Positions 39,632 to 47,288 of a DNA stretch of 64,000 nucleotides are shown here, piece by piece. Source of the DNA: Leptolyngbya sp. Cla-17 (lineage in GTDB: Bacteria; Cyanobacteriota; Cyanobacteriia; Leptolyngbyales; Leptolyngbyaceae); assembly GCF_016807185.1 (NCBI RefSeq), contig NZ_JAEVYN010000002.1:1048528-1112527 (forward strand). Direction: 5' to 3'. The notes under the pieces are model-generated. The model did not search any database, had not been told where the DNA came from, and saw only the letters and a program-made list of their open reading frames with translations. The number at the start of each line of letters is the position of its first letter. Position 1 is the first letter of the stretch. Position numbers and translations under genes: made by a program.

Positions 39632-40552
39632 ATGAAATTCTGTGTGTCACAAAAGACTTCTTCATGGCTTAAACCAACTGTAGCAGCGGCTTGCCTCCTC
39701 AGCAGTCTTGCCGCTATGCCCATGCTGAATGCAACAGCAACCCAAGCTGAAGCACGTTCACTAATCCCGACTTTAAACGGGCAAAAATCTGGATCAACTT
39801 GCCTGCAAACTCAGGTTGAAACGCCTGTTTTGCAAGCTCAAACCCGCCAATTTAAGGTTAATGATTCTAGCTCACTTCCCAAAGCCATCAGGCAAAAAGT
39901 GCTGGCGATCGCATCCAAAGAACTCAGAATCCCGGTTAACCAGCTCAAAATTACAGCAGAGCGATCGCGCTTTTGGGATGGCTGCCTAGGTGTTGCCAGT
40001 CCAAAAGCAATGTGTCCAATGATAGGGATTCCTGGATGGCAGGTGATTGTCGCTGGACCGCAGGAATATTGGGTTTATCACCTCAATAAAACCGCAACTC
40101 TCATTAAACGCAATCCAACAACAAGCGCTAAAGGAAGCGTCGTGCCGACCTTTTGGCAAGCTGATTCAACAATGGTTGCAGCAAAACCAGGAGAGATTAT
40201 TTTTCAATCCTCAACTACGGGCGGAATCGCCGGACAAGCCTACAAAACGTTGCTACAAAAAGATGGGCAAGTGGTGCGAATTGATCTACGGCAACAACCG
40301 CCAACGCCAACGCTGATTCGCCGACTTTCCCCTCCGCAAGTGCAGGAGTTTGTTCGTTTCTTGCAGCAGAATGAATTTGAAGACTTTTTGGACTTCAACT
40401 ACTCGCCCACAGCAGGAGCCGATTACTTTGCGATCGCCCTCATGACTCCAAGAGGAAACGGCATTCAGTATGTCGATATCGTTCAGGATCAAACTCCTCT
40501 TAAACTTCAACAAATCATTCAAGCCTGGAACCGGATTACCAAAGTTAACTGA
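39632..40552 (+). CDS. Secreted protein of unknown function (306 aa)
   Basis: A long signal peptide (about 1-42: SWLKPTVAAACLLSSLAAMP, then ATQAEA). The mature protein has a first domain with LAIASKELRIPVNQLKITAE and WDGCLGVASPKAMCPMIGIPGW, QVIVAGPQEYWVYHLN, where paired cysteines (C118 region and CP) look disulfide-bonded. A second half has GGIAGQAYKTLLQKDGQVVR and a helix QVQEFVRFLQQNEF. I have seen similar WDGCLG/GW text in exported cyanobacterial proteins but know no function. ATG 39632 has GGAG upstream. Confidence 0.7.
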   Translation: MKFCVSQKTSSWLKPTVAAACLLSSLAAMPMLNATATQAEARSLIPTLNGQKSGSTCLQTQVETPVLQAQTRQFKVNDSSSLPKAIRQKVLAIASKELRIPVNQLKITAERSRFWDGCLGVASPKAMCPMIGIPGWQVIVAGPQEYWVYHLNKTATLIKRNPTTSAKGSVVPTFWQADSTMVAAKPGEIIFQSSTTGGIAGQAYKTLLQKDGQVVRIDLRQQPPTPTLIRRLSPPQVQEFVRFLQQNEFEDFLDFNYSPTAGADYFAIALMTPRGNGIQYVDIVQDQTPLKLQQIIQAWNRITKVN

Positions 40553-40583
40553 ATAGTTAAACAACAAATGCAGAAATCAAGCA

Positions 40584-40641
40584 GACATTTAGCAATTCCC
40601 ACTTGAGCTTAAGAAATTGAATTAAACGACGTCTAAATGTC
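40584..40641. repeat. Inverted repeat after a secreted protein gene
   Basis: GACATTTAG (40584-40592) pairs with CTAAATGTC (40633-40641), perfect 9 bp; CAATT and AATTG inside may pair further. No T run follows, so the role is unclear. Confidence 0.4.
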
Positions 40642-40767
40642 AGTTCTACCTGAGTTAAGAGCATCTAAACTCGGTCTAATCCTCGCCTGACGGACGTGAT
40701 CTAGGACTCAAAGAAACAGGCAGTCAAAGCCAGGATAAAATTGGGCAATCCACTGATAAGCCACCCT

Positions 40768-41082
40768 ATGAGCACTCAGGTACCCCTGAAAGAACTGGTC
40801 AAACCGCAAAAACATAAGCTTAAAACAGCCGTTAAGCAGAGATTTGGTGGAGCATGTGCTTTTTGCGGATGCGTTCCTCGGTTTTTGACCTTGGATCATA
40901 TTGTGGCTCGGTCGAAGGGTGGCTTAGATGTGAAGTCTAACCTAGCGGCTGTTTGCCAACGCTGCAACCGCAGCAAAGGAAGCCGATTGCTCTGGGAGTG
41001 GTGGCAAGCATCTCCCTGCTGGAACGAGGAGCGAGCCGCCCACTTTGCTGCGGTTGTCCTCGTATGTAAGATTCGGAGTTGA
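40768..41082 (+). CDS. HNH endonuclease
   Basis: A 104-residue single-domain HNH nuclease. The zinc cysteine pairs are CAFC (preceded by KQRFGGA) and CQRC; the catalytic core is LTLDHIVARSKGGLDVKSNLAAVCQRCNRSKG. ATG 40768 (MSTQVPLKEL) is used; an upstream TTG at 40741 adds nine residues without merit. There is no intron, inverted repeat pair or phage context, so it is not obviously a homing enzyme. Small HNH proteins like this are common and uncharacterised in cyanobacteria. The Trp-rich C-terminus (LLWEWWQASPCW) is a little unusual. Confidence 0.9.
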   Translation: MSTQVPLKELVKPQKHKLKTAVKQRFGGACAFCGCVPRFLTLDHIVARSKGGLDVKSNLAAVCQRCNRSKGSRLLWEWWQASPCWNEERAAHFAAVVLVCKIRS

Positions 41083-41100
41083 GCCAAAATCGGTGTCAGT

Positions 41101-41511
41101 CTAAACTGGGGTAGATTGATCTAGACGATTTGGATCTTGCACACCCGTCAGCAGATTCCAAAGTTCGTAGTCAACTTCAGTTTTGGGCACATACCAGTTA
41201 TTGGACCCCGCTTCTTGGTTTCCCATGGCGCTGAATTGCTCTCGCTTTGGATCATTTAGATCGATGTACGTCGCCCCTTGCTTTAACCGAGTTCCAGCGG
41301 GTAGCACTCTGATACGCTTCAGCTCTTCACTGCTGAGATCGGATAAATGCTGATGCACCTCTTTCAAGTCAAAGGCGGTAGGTGCTTCCAGTTCAGCAGC
41401 CGAAGTTTCGATTCCATGATTTTGCCCTGCCATTGGGTTCGGGTGCAGGTCGTGTTGCCATTCGTCGTCAATATTTTCGGGTACGTGTTTCGACTTTTGT
41501 GCGTCTGACAT
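41101..41511 (-). CDS. Conserved-looking soluble hypothetical protein (136 aa)
   Basis: ATG 41511 has GAGGAA about nine bases upstream and is preferred to TTG 41538. The protein is hydrophilic. The N-terminal half is His/Asp/Asn-rich (VPENIDDEWQHDLHPNPMAGQNHG). The C-terminal half looks folded: HQHLSDLSSEELKRIRVLPAG, ATYIDLNDPKREQFSAMGNQ, and NNWYVPKTEVDYELWNLL. I recognise no family. The spacing to the convergent HNH gene is 18 bases. Confidence 0.65.
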   Translation of the reverse strand: MSDAQKSKHVPENIDDEWQHDLHPNPMAGQNHGIETSAAELEAPTAFDLKEVHQHLSDLSSEELKRIRVLPAGTRLKQGATYIDLNDPKREQFSAMGNQEAGSNNWYVPKTEVDYELWNLLTGVQDPNRLDQSTPV

Positions 41512-41907
41512 TGCGCGGTTTCCTCGCTTCTTGCTCAACCTTTAGCCTAAGAGCGATCGCCCAAACTGAACCCTATCCAAAGGCTTAGATGATGACACAA
41601 ACACTTTGGAGGAAGTAGATGCCAAACCCTCGAAGCTTAGACCCGATAAACTTTAAGGATCTAAACCGAAAAATGATGAGAAATCCGGCCACAAACAGAC
41701 TTTAAAGTTTTTTGAGTTTACTACTCGATCTCTTTAATGCATCTAGATTGCTATAGAAAGTTACCTTGGTTCATCTACAAAACTGTTAACCGTAAAGCTC
41801 TATCTGCCTGTATCAGAAATGGCATTTTACTCGGCTTGATACTGATAGCATCGCGTAGGAATAATCGTAAGAATAATGCCCCATTTTTTATTGAGCATTG
41901 AACACTT
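41512..41907. other. Intergenic region upstream of the EamA transporter gene
   Basis: 396 bases, AT-rich in its second half. Nothing beyond expected promoters is seen. Confidence 0.5.
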
Positions 41908-42939
41908 ATGCAACTAACGCAAGGCAATAAAGACTTATCGAAATCACCATTATTTCTGCTTGCGCCATTTTTCTTTTTGGGCACAGCAATGGTAGTAATG
42001 AAGTTTATCCTGCCGAATACATCTCCACTGTTTCTGGCAGGGATTCGGCTGGTTCCCGCAGGCTTATTAATTTTGATTGGAACCGCGATCGCCAAATTAC
42101 CTCAACCTAAAGGATGGAAAGCCTGGGGATGGATTATCATTTTTGGTGTTGTTGATGGAGCCTTATTTCAAGGTTTTTTAACCGAAGGATTAGTTCATAC
42201 TGGGGCAGGACTAGGTTCGGTGTTGATTGACACTCAACCGTTGGTTGTGGCACTACTGTCTCGGTTGATCTTGGGTGACTTAATTGGTCTGTGGGGGTGG
42301 ATAGGACTATTTGTTGGGTTGACTGGTGTAGCTCTATGTGGCTTGCCTGAGCAATTTATCTACGGCTTGCTGAAGGGTGGTAGCCAGATAGAAATTGCTA
42401 GCTTTGACTGGAATCATGTGCTGCAAAGCGGTGAGTTTTTAATGATTGTTGCGGCTCTGGCAATGTCCTTTGGAACTATCATTGTGCGCTACGTCAAACA
42501 GTATGCTGATCCGATTGTTGGCACTGGTTGGCACATGATCATTGGGGGCGTTCCATTATTAGTTTTATCCTGGCTGTATGAATCAGGACAAGTTAATCAT
42601 CTTCATCCTGGAGATTGGGCTGGATTGGGCTATTCCAGTGTATTTGGTACAGCAGTGACCTATGGTATTTTCTTCTACCTGGCAGCCAATGGAAACGTAA
42701 CCAGCGTGAGTGCGCTCATATTTTTAACTCCTGTTTTCGCATTGTTGTTTAGCTACTTGACACTGGGCGAGCAATTGACGAATCTGCAATGGATTGGTGT
42801 AGTGCTAACGTTGGTGAGTGTGTTTCTAGTAAACCAACGGAAAGAAATTGCTGAATGGATGTCATCTCTGAATGCAAAACCGTTGTCGGAGGTGATTACA
42901 GCAGAAGTCTTAACTGATGCAGGTGAATCTATTGAGTAG
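41908..42939 (+). CDS. EamA/DMT-family permease
   Basis: A 343-residue drug/metabolite-transporter protein with ten predicted helices in two EamA repeats: FFFLGTAMVVMKFILPNTSPLFLAGIR in the first and ALAMSFGTIIVRYVKQYADPIVGTGWHM in the second, closing with SALIFLTPVFALLFSYLTLGEQLTNLQWIGVVLTL, the typical family ending. A cytosolic tail of about 35 residues follows. The substrate is unknown. The gene has its own long upstream gap and no operon partner. Confidence 0.9.
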   Translation: MQLTQGNKDLSKSPLFLLAPFFFLGTAMVVMKFILPNTSPLFLAGIRLVPAGLLILIGTAIAKLPQPKGWKAWGWIIIFGVVDGALFQGFLTEGLVHTGAGLGSVLIDTQPLVVALLSRLILGDLIGLWGWIGLFVGLTGVALCGLPEQFIYGLLKGGSQIEIASFDWNHVLQSGEFLMIVAALAMSFGTIIVRYVKQYADPIVGTGWHMIIGGVPLLVLSWLYESGQVNHLHPGDWAGLGYSSVFGTAVTYGIFFYLAANGNVTSVSALIFLTPVFALLFSYLTLGEQLTNLQWIGVVLTLVSVFLVNQRKEIAEWMSSLNAKPLSEVITAEVLTDAGESIE

Positions 42940-43171
42940 TCTATGAAAAGTTAATGGTATTGCAATCGATAGATTTAATTAATGGTTCGTCTAGTTTTTG
43001 TTGCCGTTGCGATCACTCTGTTGAGCATTCAATCTGGGTGACGACATCTCTGTTTGCTGATGCTGCTAATCAATGTACCCAGCCCTTAAGAACTTTGTAT
43101 TCAATCACATAATTAGCACTGGGCGCTGTGTGAATTTGGTGAGAAAACACACAGATGATTGAATCAGAGAA

Positions 43172-44641
43172 TTATTGATCGAGCCGGATTTGACCGTAGA
43201 CATTAACATTATCGGTGGCGATACTTCCGGCATCAGAAGCATAGTTATTCTCAAAAATAGGTTGTTTCAGCGCAGTCACTTGAGGAATCTTGGCAACCTT
43301 AGCAACTTTTTTAAGTGATTTGGTAATGCTGAAAATTGCACCCCCCTTGCCTAAGCCAGGACTCGATCCCTGACCCGCGATCGCTGTATTGTGTTCAAAC
43401 CGGGTGTTATCCAAAATAAGTGTGCCAGAGCGAATGAAGATGGCACCGCCAAAGCCACCGCCACTGCCGCCAAATTCTAATCCGCCAGCACCACCACCAA
43501 AGCCACCATTACCAGCCTTACCCATTTGCTTAGCGATCGCGCCACTGCCGCCCTTCCCCCCCAAACCGCCACTACCACCCCCACCGCCAAAACCACCATT
43601 GCCGCCATTGCCGCCATTGCCGCCACCAGCAATTTCTATCCCATGGCTGCCATTGCCGCCATTGCCTGCATTCCCAAAGCCACCAAAACCACCCCCGCCG
43701 CCAAAAGCGACTGTGCCAACACCCCCTTCTCCGTCCCACAGTCCAAAGTCACCGAAAATACCAGTTCCCCCATTGCCGCCGTCGCCGCCATTGCCGCCAT
43801 TGCCGGTGCTAGCACCGCCATTGCCGCCATTACCGCCGTTACCCGCATTGCCAAATCCACCAAACCCGCCCCCGCCGCCAAAAGCAATGCTGCCGATCCC
43901 GCCAATACCAATCCCATTGACGTTAGCGATCGCACCACGATTGACATTAAAGCGATTGTTGTGGGTCGCAATCTTAACGGCATCGGGAACTAGGTGAGGT
44001 GCATTACTGAGCTGGATGCCATTAACGCCAATGACAGCCCCCCGATTTACTTTGAATTTGTTTTGGTCACTGTTAATCTCGCGATCGCGGGTATGAATCG
44101 CGCCCGTCCCACCAATGGCCCGATTACGAATGAAGGATACATCGCGAAGGGTGACGCTCCCATCTTGAATGAACAGCCCACCGCCCATCCCGGCTGCTCC
44201 TCCGGCACCGTTGAAGCCATCCTGACCTTGAGCCAGTCCATTGGCAATGGTTAGATGTTCAATTTCAACTTTGCCCCGCTCAACTGACAAAATTTGGTGA
44301 GCGTTTTCGCCACTGATCAGATCATCACCATCACCGGTCAGGCGGATATTCCCCGCAAGGGGTGGCAGGCTGCTTTTGAGAGCAATGGTGCCGTGTGTTC
44401 CAGTCAGATCAATTAAATGATCGGTTGGCGTTACATTGGACTGAGCGATCGCCCAGCGCAGAGAACCAACTCCACTGTCGGCAAGCGTGGTCACTTGGAT
44501 AGAGTGGATATTGCTGTTATCTGGAGCATTTAGTGAAAAGGCTGGAGCGGCGATCGCTCCCATTAAAATGATCACTAAACCAAACACTACAGCACTGATT
44601 CGAGCCAACTTGAACCATTGATCTGACCAGTTATCGTTCAT
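43172..44641 (-). CDS. Secreted Gly/Asn-rich (PGRS-like) beta-helix protein
   Basis: A 489-residue exported protein. The signal or anchor is at about 15-35 (ISAVVFGLVIILMGAIAAPAF). Next is the CSLREA-like opening VTTLADSGVGSLRWAIAQSN and a polymorphic-outer-membrane-type right-handed beta-helix with SVERGKVEIEHLTIANGLA and GGGLFIQDGSVTLRDVSFIRN. The middle (about 240-385) is almost pure GGNGG/GGFGG repeats. Two duplicated blocks are visible: KFKVNRGAVIGVNGI / RFNVNRGAIANVNGI and two copies of VAFGGGGGFGGFGNAGNGGN (one as IAFGG). No autotransporter barrel follows. It is probably a surface-exposed adhesin or matrix protein. Confidence 0.85.
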   Translation of the reverse strand: MNDNWSDQWFKLARISAVVFGLVIILMGAIAAPAFSLNAPDNSNIHSIQVTTLADSGVGSLRWAIAQSNVTPTDHLIDLTGTHGTIALKSSLPPLAGNIRLTGDGDDLISGENAHQILSVERGKVEIEHLTIANGLAQGQDGFNGAGGAAGMGGGLFIQDGSVTLRDVSFIRNRAIGGTGAIHTRDREINSDQNKFKVNRGAVIGVNGIQLSNAPHLVPDAVKIATHNNRFNVNRGAIANVNGIGIGGIGSIAFGGGGGFGGFGNAGNGGNGGNGGASTGNGGNGGDGGNGGTGIFGDFGLWDGEGGVGTVAFGGGGGFGGFGNAGNGGNGSHGIEIAGGGNGGNGGNGGFGGGGGSGGLGGKGGSGAIAKQMGKAGNGGFGGGAGGLEFGGSGGGFGGAIFIRSGTLILDNTRFEHNTAIAGQGSSPGLGKGGAIFSITKSLKKVAKVAKIPQVTALKQPIFENNYASDAGSIATDNVNVYGQIRLDQ

Positions 44642-44668
44642 GTAAATCGAGGAGATTTAGGAGTGTTG

Positions 44669-45208
44669 CTAGAATGCGTCTGCAATTTTTTGCTTGATGC
44701 CTAATAAAGTCTGCTTCAAGTTAGAAGCACGATCAGGCAGAGATTTTTGCTGATAGCCTTGCTGTTGAGTGCTGTTTCCCGGATAGCTTTTTTGATGGCT
44801 GGCATATCCTTGATCCTGGCCTTGACTGGGATAGTTTTGAGCCTTATCTTGAGCCTTAGCTGGAGTCTTGGCCTGAAAACTCTGGTCTGAAATCTGCAAT
44901 GAAAGATAGTCGGAGCGAATCCAGCCTTCTGAGGGAGACTTAGATAAGTCATTGAAACGGATGTGATTCCAAGTTTTGCTATCATTGCTGCCGACTTGCT
45001 CCAGCAAAGTAACCCGATCACCCGCCTGTCCATAACCCGTTTGTGTTTGAGTACTTTCGGGTTTCGGATAAATCAAAATTTGGGTGTCTGGCGTAGGTGT
45101 AATCAGCATGGCAGGTTTAATATCCTGGTTGCTGGCAGCAGCAGGAGATAGGAAGAAGGTCAAGCTAGCGATCGCAGAAATTAGCACTCTCAAAATTAAC
45201 TGGTTCAT
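44669..45208 (-). CDS. Secreted SH3-like domain protein with Gln-rich tail
   Basis: ATG 45208 has AGGAG eight bases upstream and starts a clean signal peptide (LILRVLISAIASLTFFLSPAAAS). A single bacterial SH3-like domain follows (about 37-105: ILIYPKPESTQTQTGYGQAG, DRVTLLEQVGSN, WNHIRFND, EGWIRSDYLSL). The last 70 residues are Gln/Lys/Ser-rich low complexity ending in a helix (NLKQTLLGIKQKIADAF). SH3b domains often bind peptidoglycan. The Gly-rich protein gene follows 27 bases downstream, so the two are likely cotranscribed and may act together at the cell surface. Confidence 0.82.
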   Translation of the reverse strand: MNQLILRVLISAIASLTFFLSPAAASNQDIKPAMLITPTPDTQILIYPKPESTQTQTGYGQAGDRVTLLEQVGSNDSKTWNHIRFNDLSKSPSEGWIRSDYLSLQISDQSFQAKTPAKAQDKAQNYPSQGQDQGYASHQKSYPGNSTQQQGYQQKSLPDRASNLKQTLLGIKQKIADAF

Positions 45209-45314
45209 ATACAGACTCCTAAGTAGGTGGAATTTTAGCGGGACAATTTTGAACGGCAGAATATATGGAACACATGGAAAAGAACGGATGGAAAGAAACA
45301 TTAGATGGGGAGTG

Positions 45315-46655
45315 TTAGGGGGCTAAGCAATGTGCCAGTTCTCCGGCAATATATACCGCATAAATTGCGCGATCGTCGCCCAGCATCATCACGCCAAACA
45401 ACTTCTGCGCCAGATTTTCCAGCGTTCGCGCCGAAAAACCTTGAGTCCGATTTGCCATCAGTGGTGTGGCTTTTGGATCTAAAACAATAAAGTCAGCTTC
45501 TTTGCCCACCTCAAAGTTGCCGATCTTGTCATCCAGCAAAAGAGCTTTTGCACCTCCCAGCGTTGCGAGAAACAGAATTTTGAAACAAGAAAGCGATTCG
45601 CCTTGAAGTTGCGCCACTTTATATGCCTCATTTGCCGTGTGCAACATTGAAAAGGTCGTTCCGCCCCCAACATCGGTGCCTAAACCAACCTTAACTGGAT
45701 AGTCTATAGACTTTGCTTGGGCAATTTTGAATAAGCCGCTACCTAAAAAGAGATTTGAGGTCGGGCAAAATGCAATAGTAGATTTTGTTTCGGACAACCG
45801 TTGAAATTCAGCATCGGTCAGATGAATTCCGTGGGCAAATACGGATCGTTGTCCAACTAATCCGGCGCGATCGTACACATCCAAATAGCCCTTGCTCTCC
45901 GGAAATAATTCTGCAACCCAAGCAACTTCCTTAACGTTTTCGGATATGTGGGTGTGCAAATAAACATCCGGAAATTCTTGTAATAGTTTTCCGGCTACCT
46001 GAAGTTGGGCATCGCTACAAGTCGGTGCAAATCGGGGTGTCACGGCATAGAGCAAGCGACCTTGTTTATGCCATTTCTGAATCAGTTGCTTGCTATCTGC
46101 ATAAGCGGTTTCTGGAGTGTCGCGGAGATAATCTGGCGCATTTCGATCCATGAGAACTTTGCCAGAAATCATCCGCATATTGCGGCGACTGGCTTCTTCA
46201 AAAAAAGCATCAACCGATTCAGGATGAACAGTAGCAAACACAAGTGCGGTAGTTGTTCCTTGCTTCACTAACTCATCAAAAAATAGTGCTGCTATTTTTT
46301 GGGCATAAGTCTTATCACGAAACTTTTCTTCAGTGGGAAATGCATATTTGTTTAACCACTCCAGTAATTGCTCTCCGTAAGCAGCAATCATTTCATATTG
46401 AGAATAATGCACATGAGTATCAATAAACCCCGGCATGATGAGCTTGTCTGGGTAAGCTGTAACTGGAACTGTAGAGTACTTCTTTTGCAGGTCATCATAA
46501 GAACCAAAATCGGCGATCGCACCATTCTCAATTACCAATAACCCATCAGGGATATACCGCACACTATTAGACTCAGGCACATAAAATGGATCGTCTACAA
46601 AGTCTAAAAAGGCGGCACGAATCGCTCGAACCGATTGCGAAACAAATGAAGACAT
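45315..46655 (-). CDS. guaD: Guanine deaminase
   Basis: Converts guanine to xanthine for purine salvage. The 446-residue amidohydrolase has the metal motif PGFIDTHVHYSQYEM, the second His region YLHTHISENVKEVAWV, the HGIHLTDAE motif and the acid in GLGTDVGGGTTFSML, plus the closing composite beta-sandwich (EVGKEADFIVLDP). The start VRAIRAAFLDFVDDPFYVPE is a GuaD hallmark. ATG 46655 fits the family start; further in-frame starts upstream (46703, 46727) lack ribosome sites. It is a single-gene unit. Confidence 0.95.
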   Translation of the reverse strand: MSSFVSQSVRAIRAAFLDFVDDPFYVPESNSVRYIPDGLLVIENGAIADFGSYDDLQKKYSTVPVTAYPDKLIMPGFIDTHVHYSQYEMIAAYGEQLLEWLNKYAFPTEEKFRDKTYAQKIAALFFDELVKQGTTTALVFATVHPESVDAFFEEASRRNMRMISGKVLMDRNAPDYLRDTPETAYADSKQLIQKWHKQGRLLYAVTPRFAPTCSDAQLQVAGKLLQEFPDVYLHTHISENVKEVAWVAELFPESKGYLDVYDRAGLVGQRSVFAHGIHLTDAEFQRLSETKSTIAFCPTSNLFLGSGLFKIAQAKSIDYPVKVGLGTDVGGGTTFSMLHTANEAYKVAQLQGESLSCFKILFLATLGGAKALLLDDKIGNFEVGKEADFIVLDPKATPLMANRTQGFSARTLENLAQKLFGVMMLGDDRAIYAVYIAGELAHCLAP

Positions 46656-47288
46656 AGTATTAGATAAGATTTCAAAAATATTGCTATAGCTTGAGAAAAC
46701 CATTGCTTGTAACGTTTCTTCAGGCACCTAATCGCAGGTCTAAAAATTACCGAAATCTTAATATCGAAAAGTGGTCAAATGACTCCTATTAAATTGCTGT
46801 TAAAGAGCATAAACCATCTATCTAAATACTCATGTATCTACAAGAAAAATAACATTTATATCATTTGTTTAGCGGTGTCTTCGGAAATAAAAGGAAAATA
46901 TCTTTATGCCAACTTAACTGTCTGAAGTAGGTAATAATTTAGCTCGAAAATTGATTCATAACGATTAAGAGTATTCTGTGTCAGATGTAACTGATCGCTT
47001 AACTCTCCACCAAAATCCCAACAGCTTAACGCTCAAATTCAGCGGTGACGAATGACCTTTGCATTTTAAGTTCTAATTTCACAGCCATTAATCATAAAGT
47101 ACTGCCTCATAAACAGTCCCACACGAAACTTAGCCCTAATATCAATGAGAGAGCAGGCTTCAGAACCCAAGCTGCTTTTTGTATAGCCCTTTCTCATAAA
47201 TCTCTAGCCGCTGTTCCCCTCTGTGTAGAAAACTCGGTATGCTGGGGTTTAGAAACGTTAACATTTATTTCCATTACTCTCAGAATCC
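46656..47288. other. Long divergent intergenic region
   Basis: 633 bases between guaD and the KefB/C antiporter gene. AT-rich. No convincing gene, hairpin or regulatory box was found; an 86-codon frame here looks like noise. Confidence 0.5.

Noticed and set aside
40768..41082. HNH protein as part of a group II intron or mobile element
   Set aside because: No reverse transcriptase, intron ends or flanking repeats are visible.
43389..43997. Long Pro-rich open frame opposite the Gly-rich protein gene
   Set aside because: It is the reverse complement of GGN/GGT codons; composition alone keeps it open and it has no start signals.
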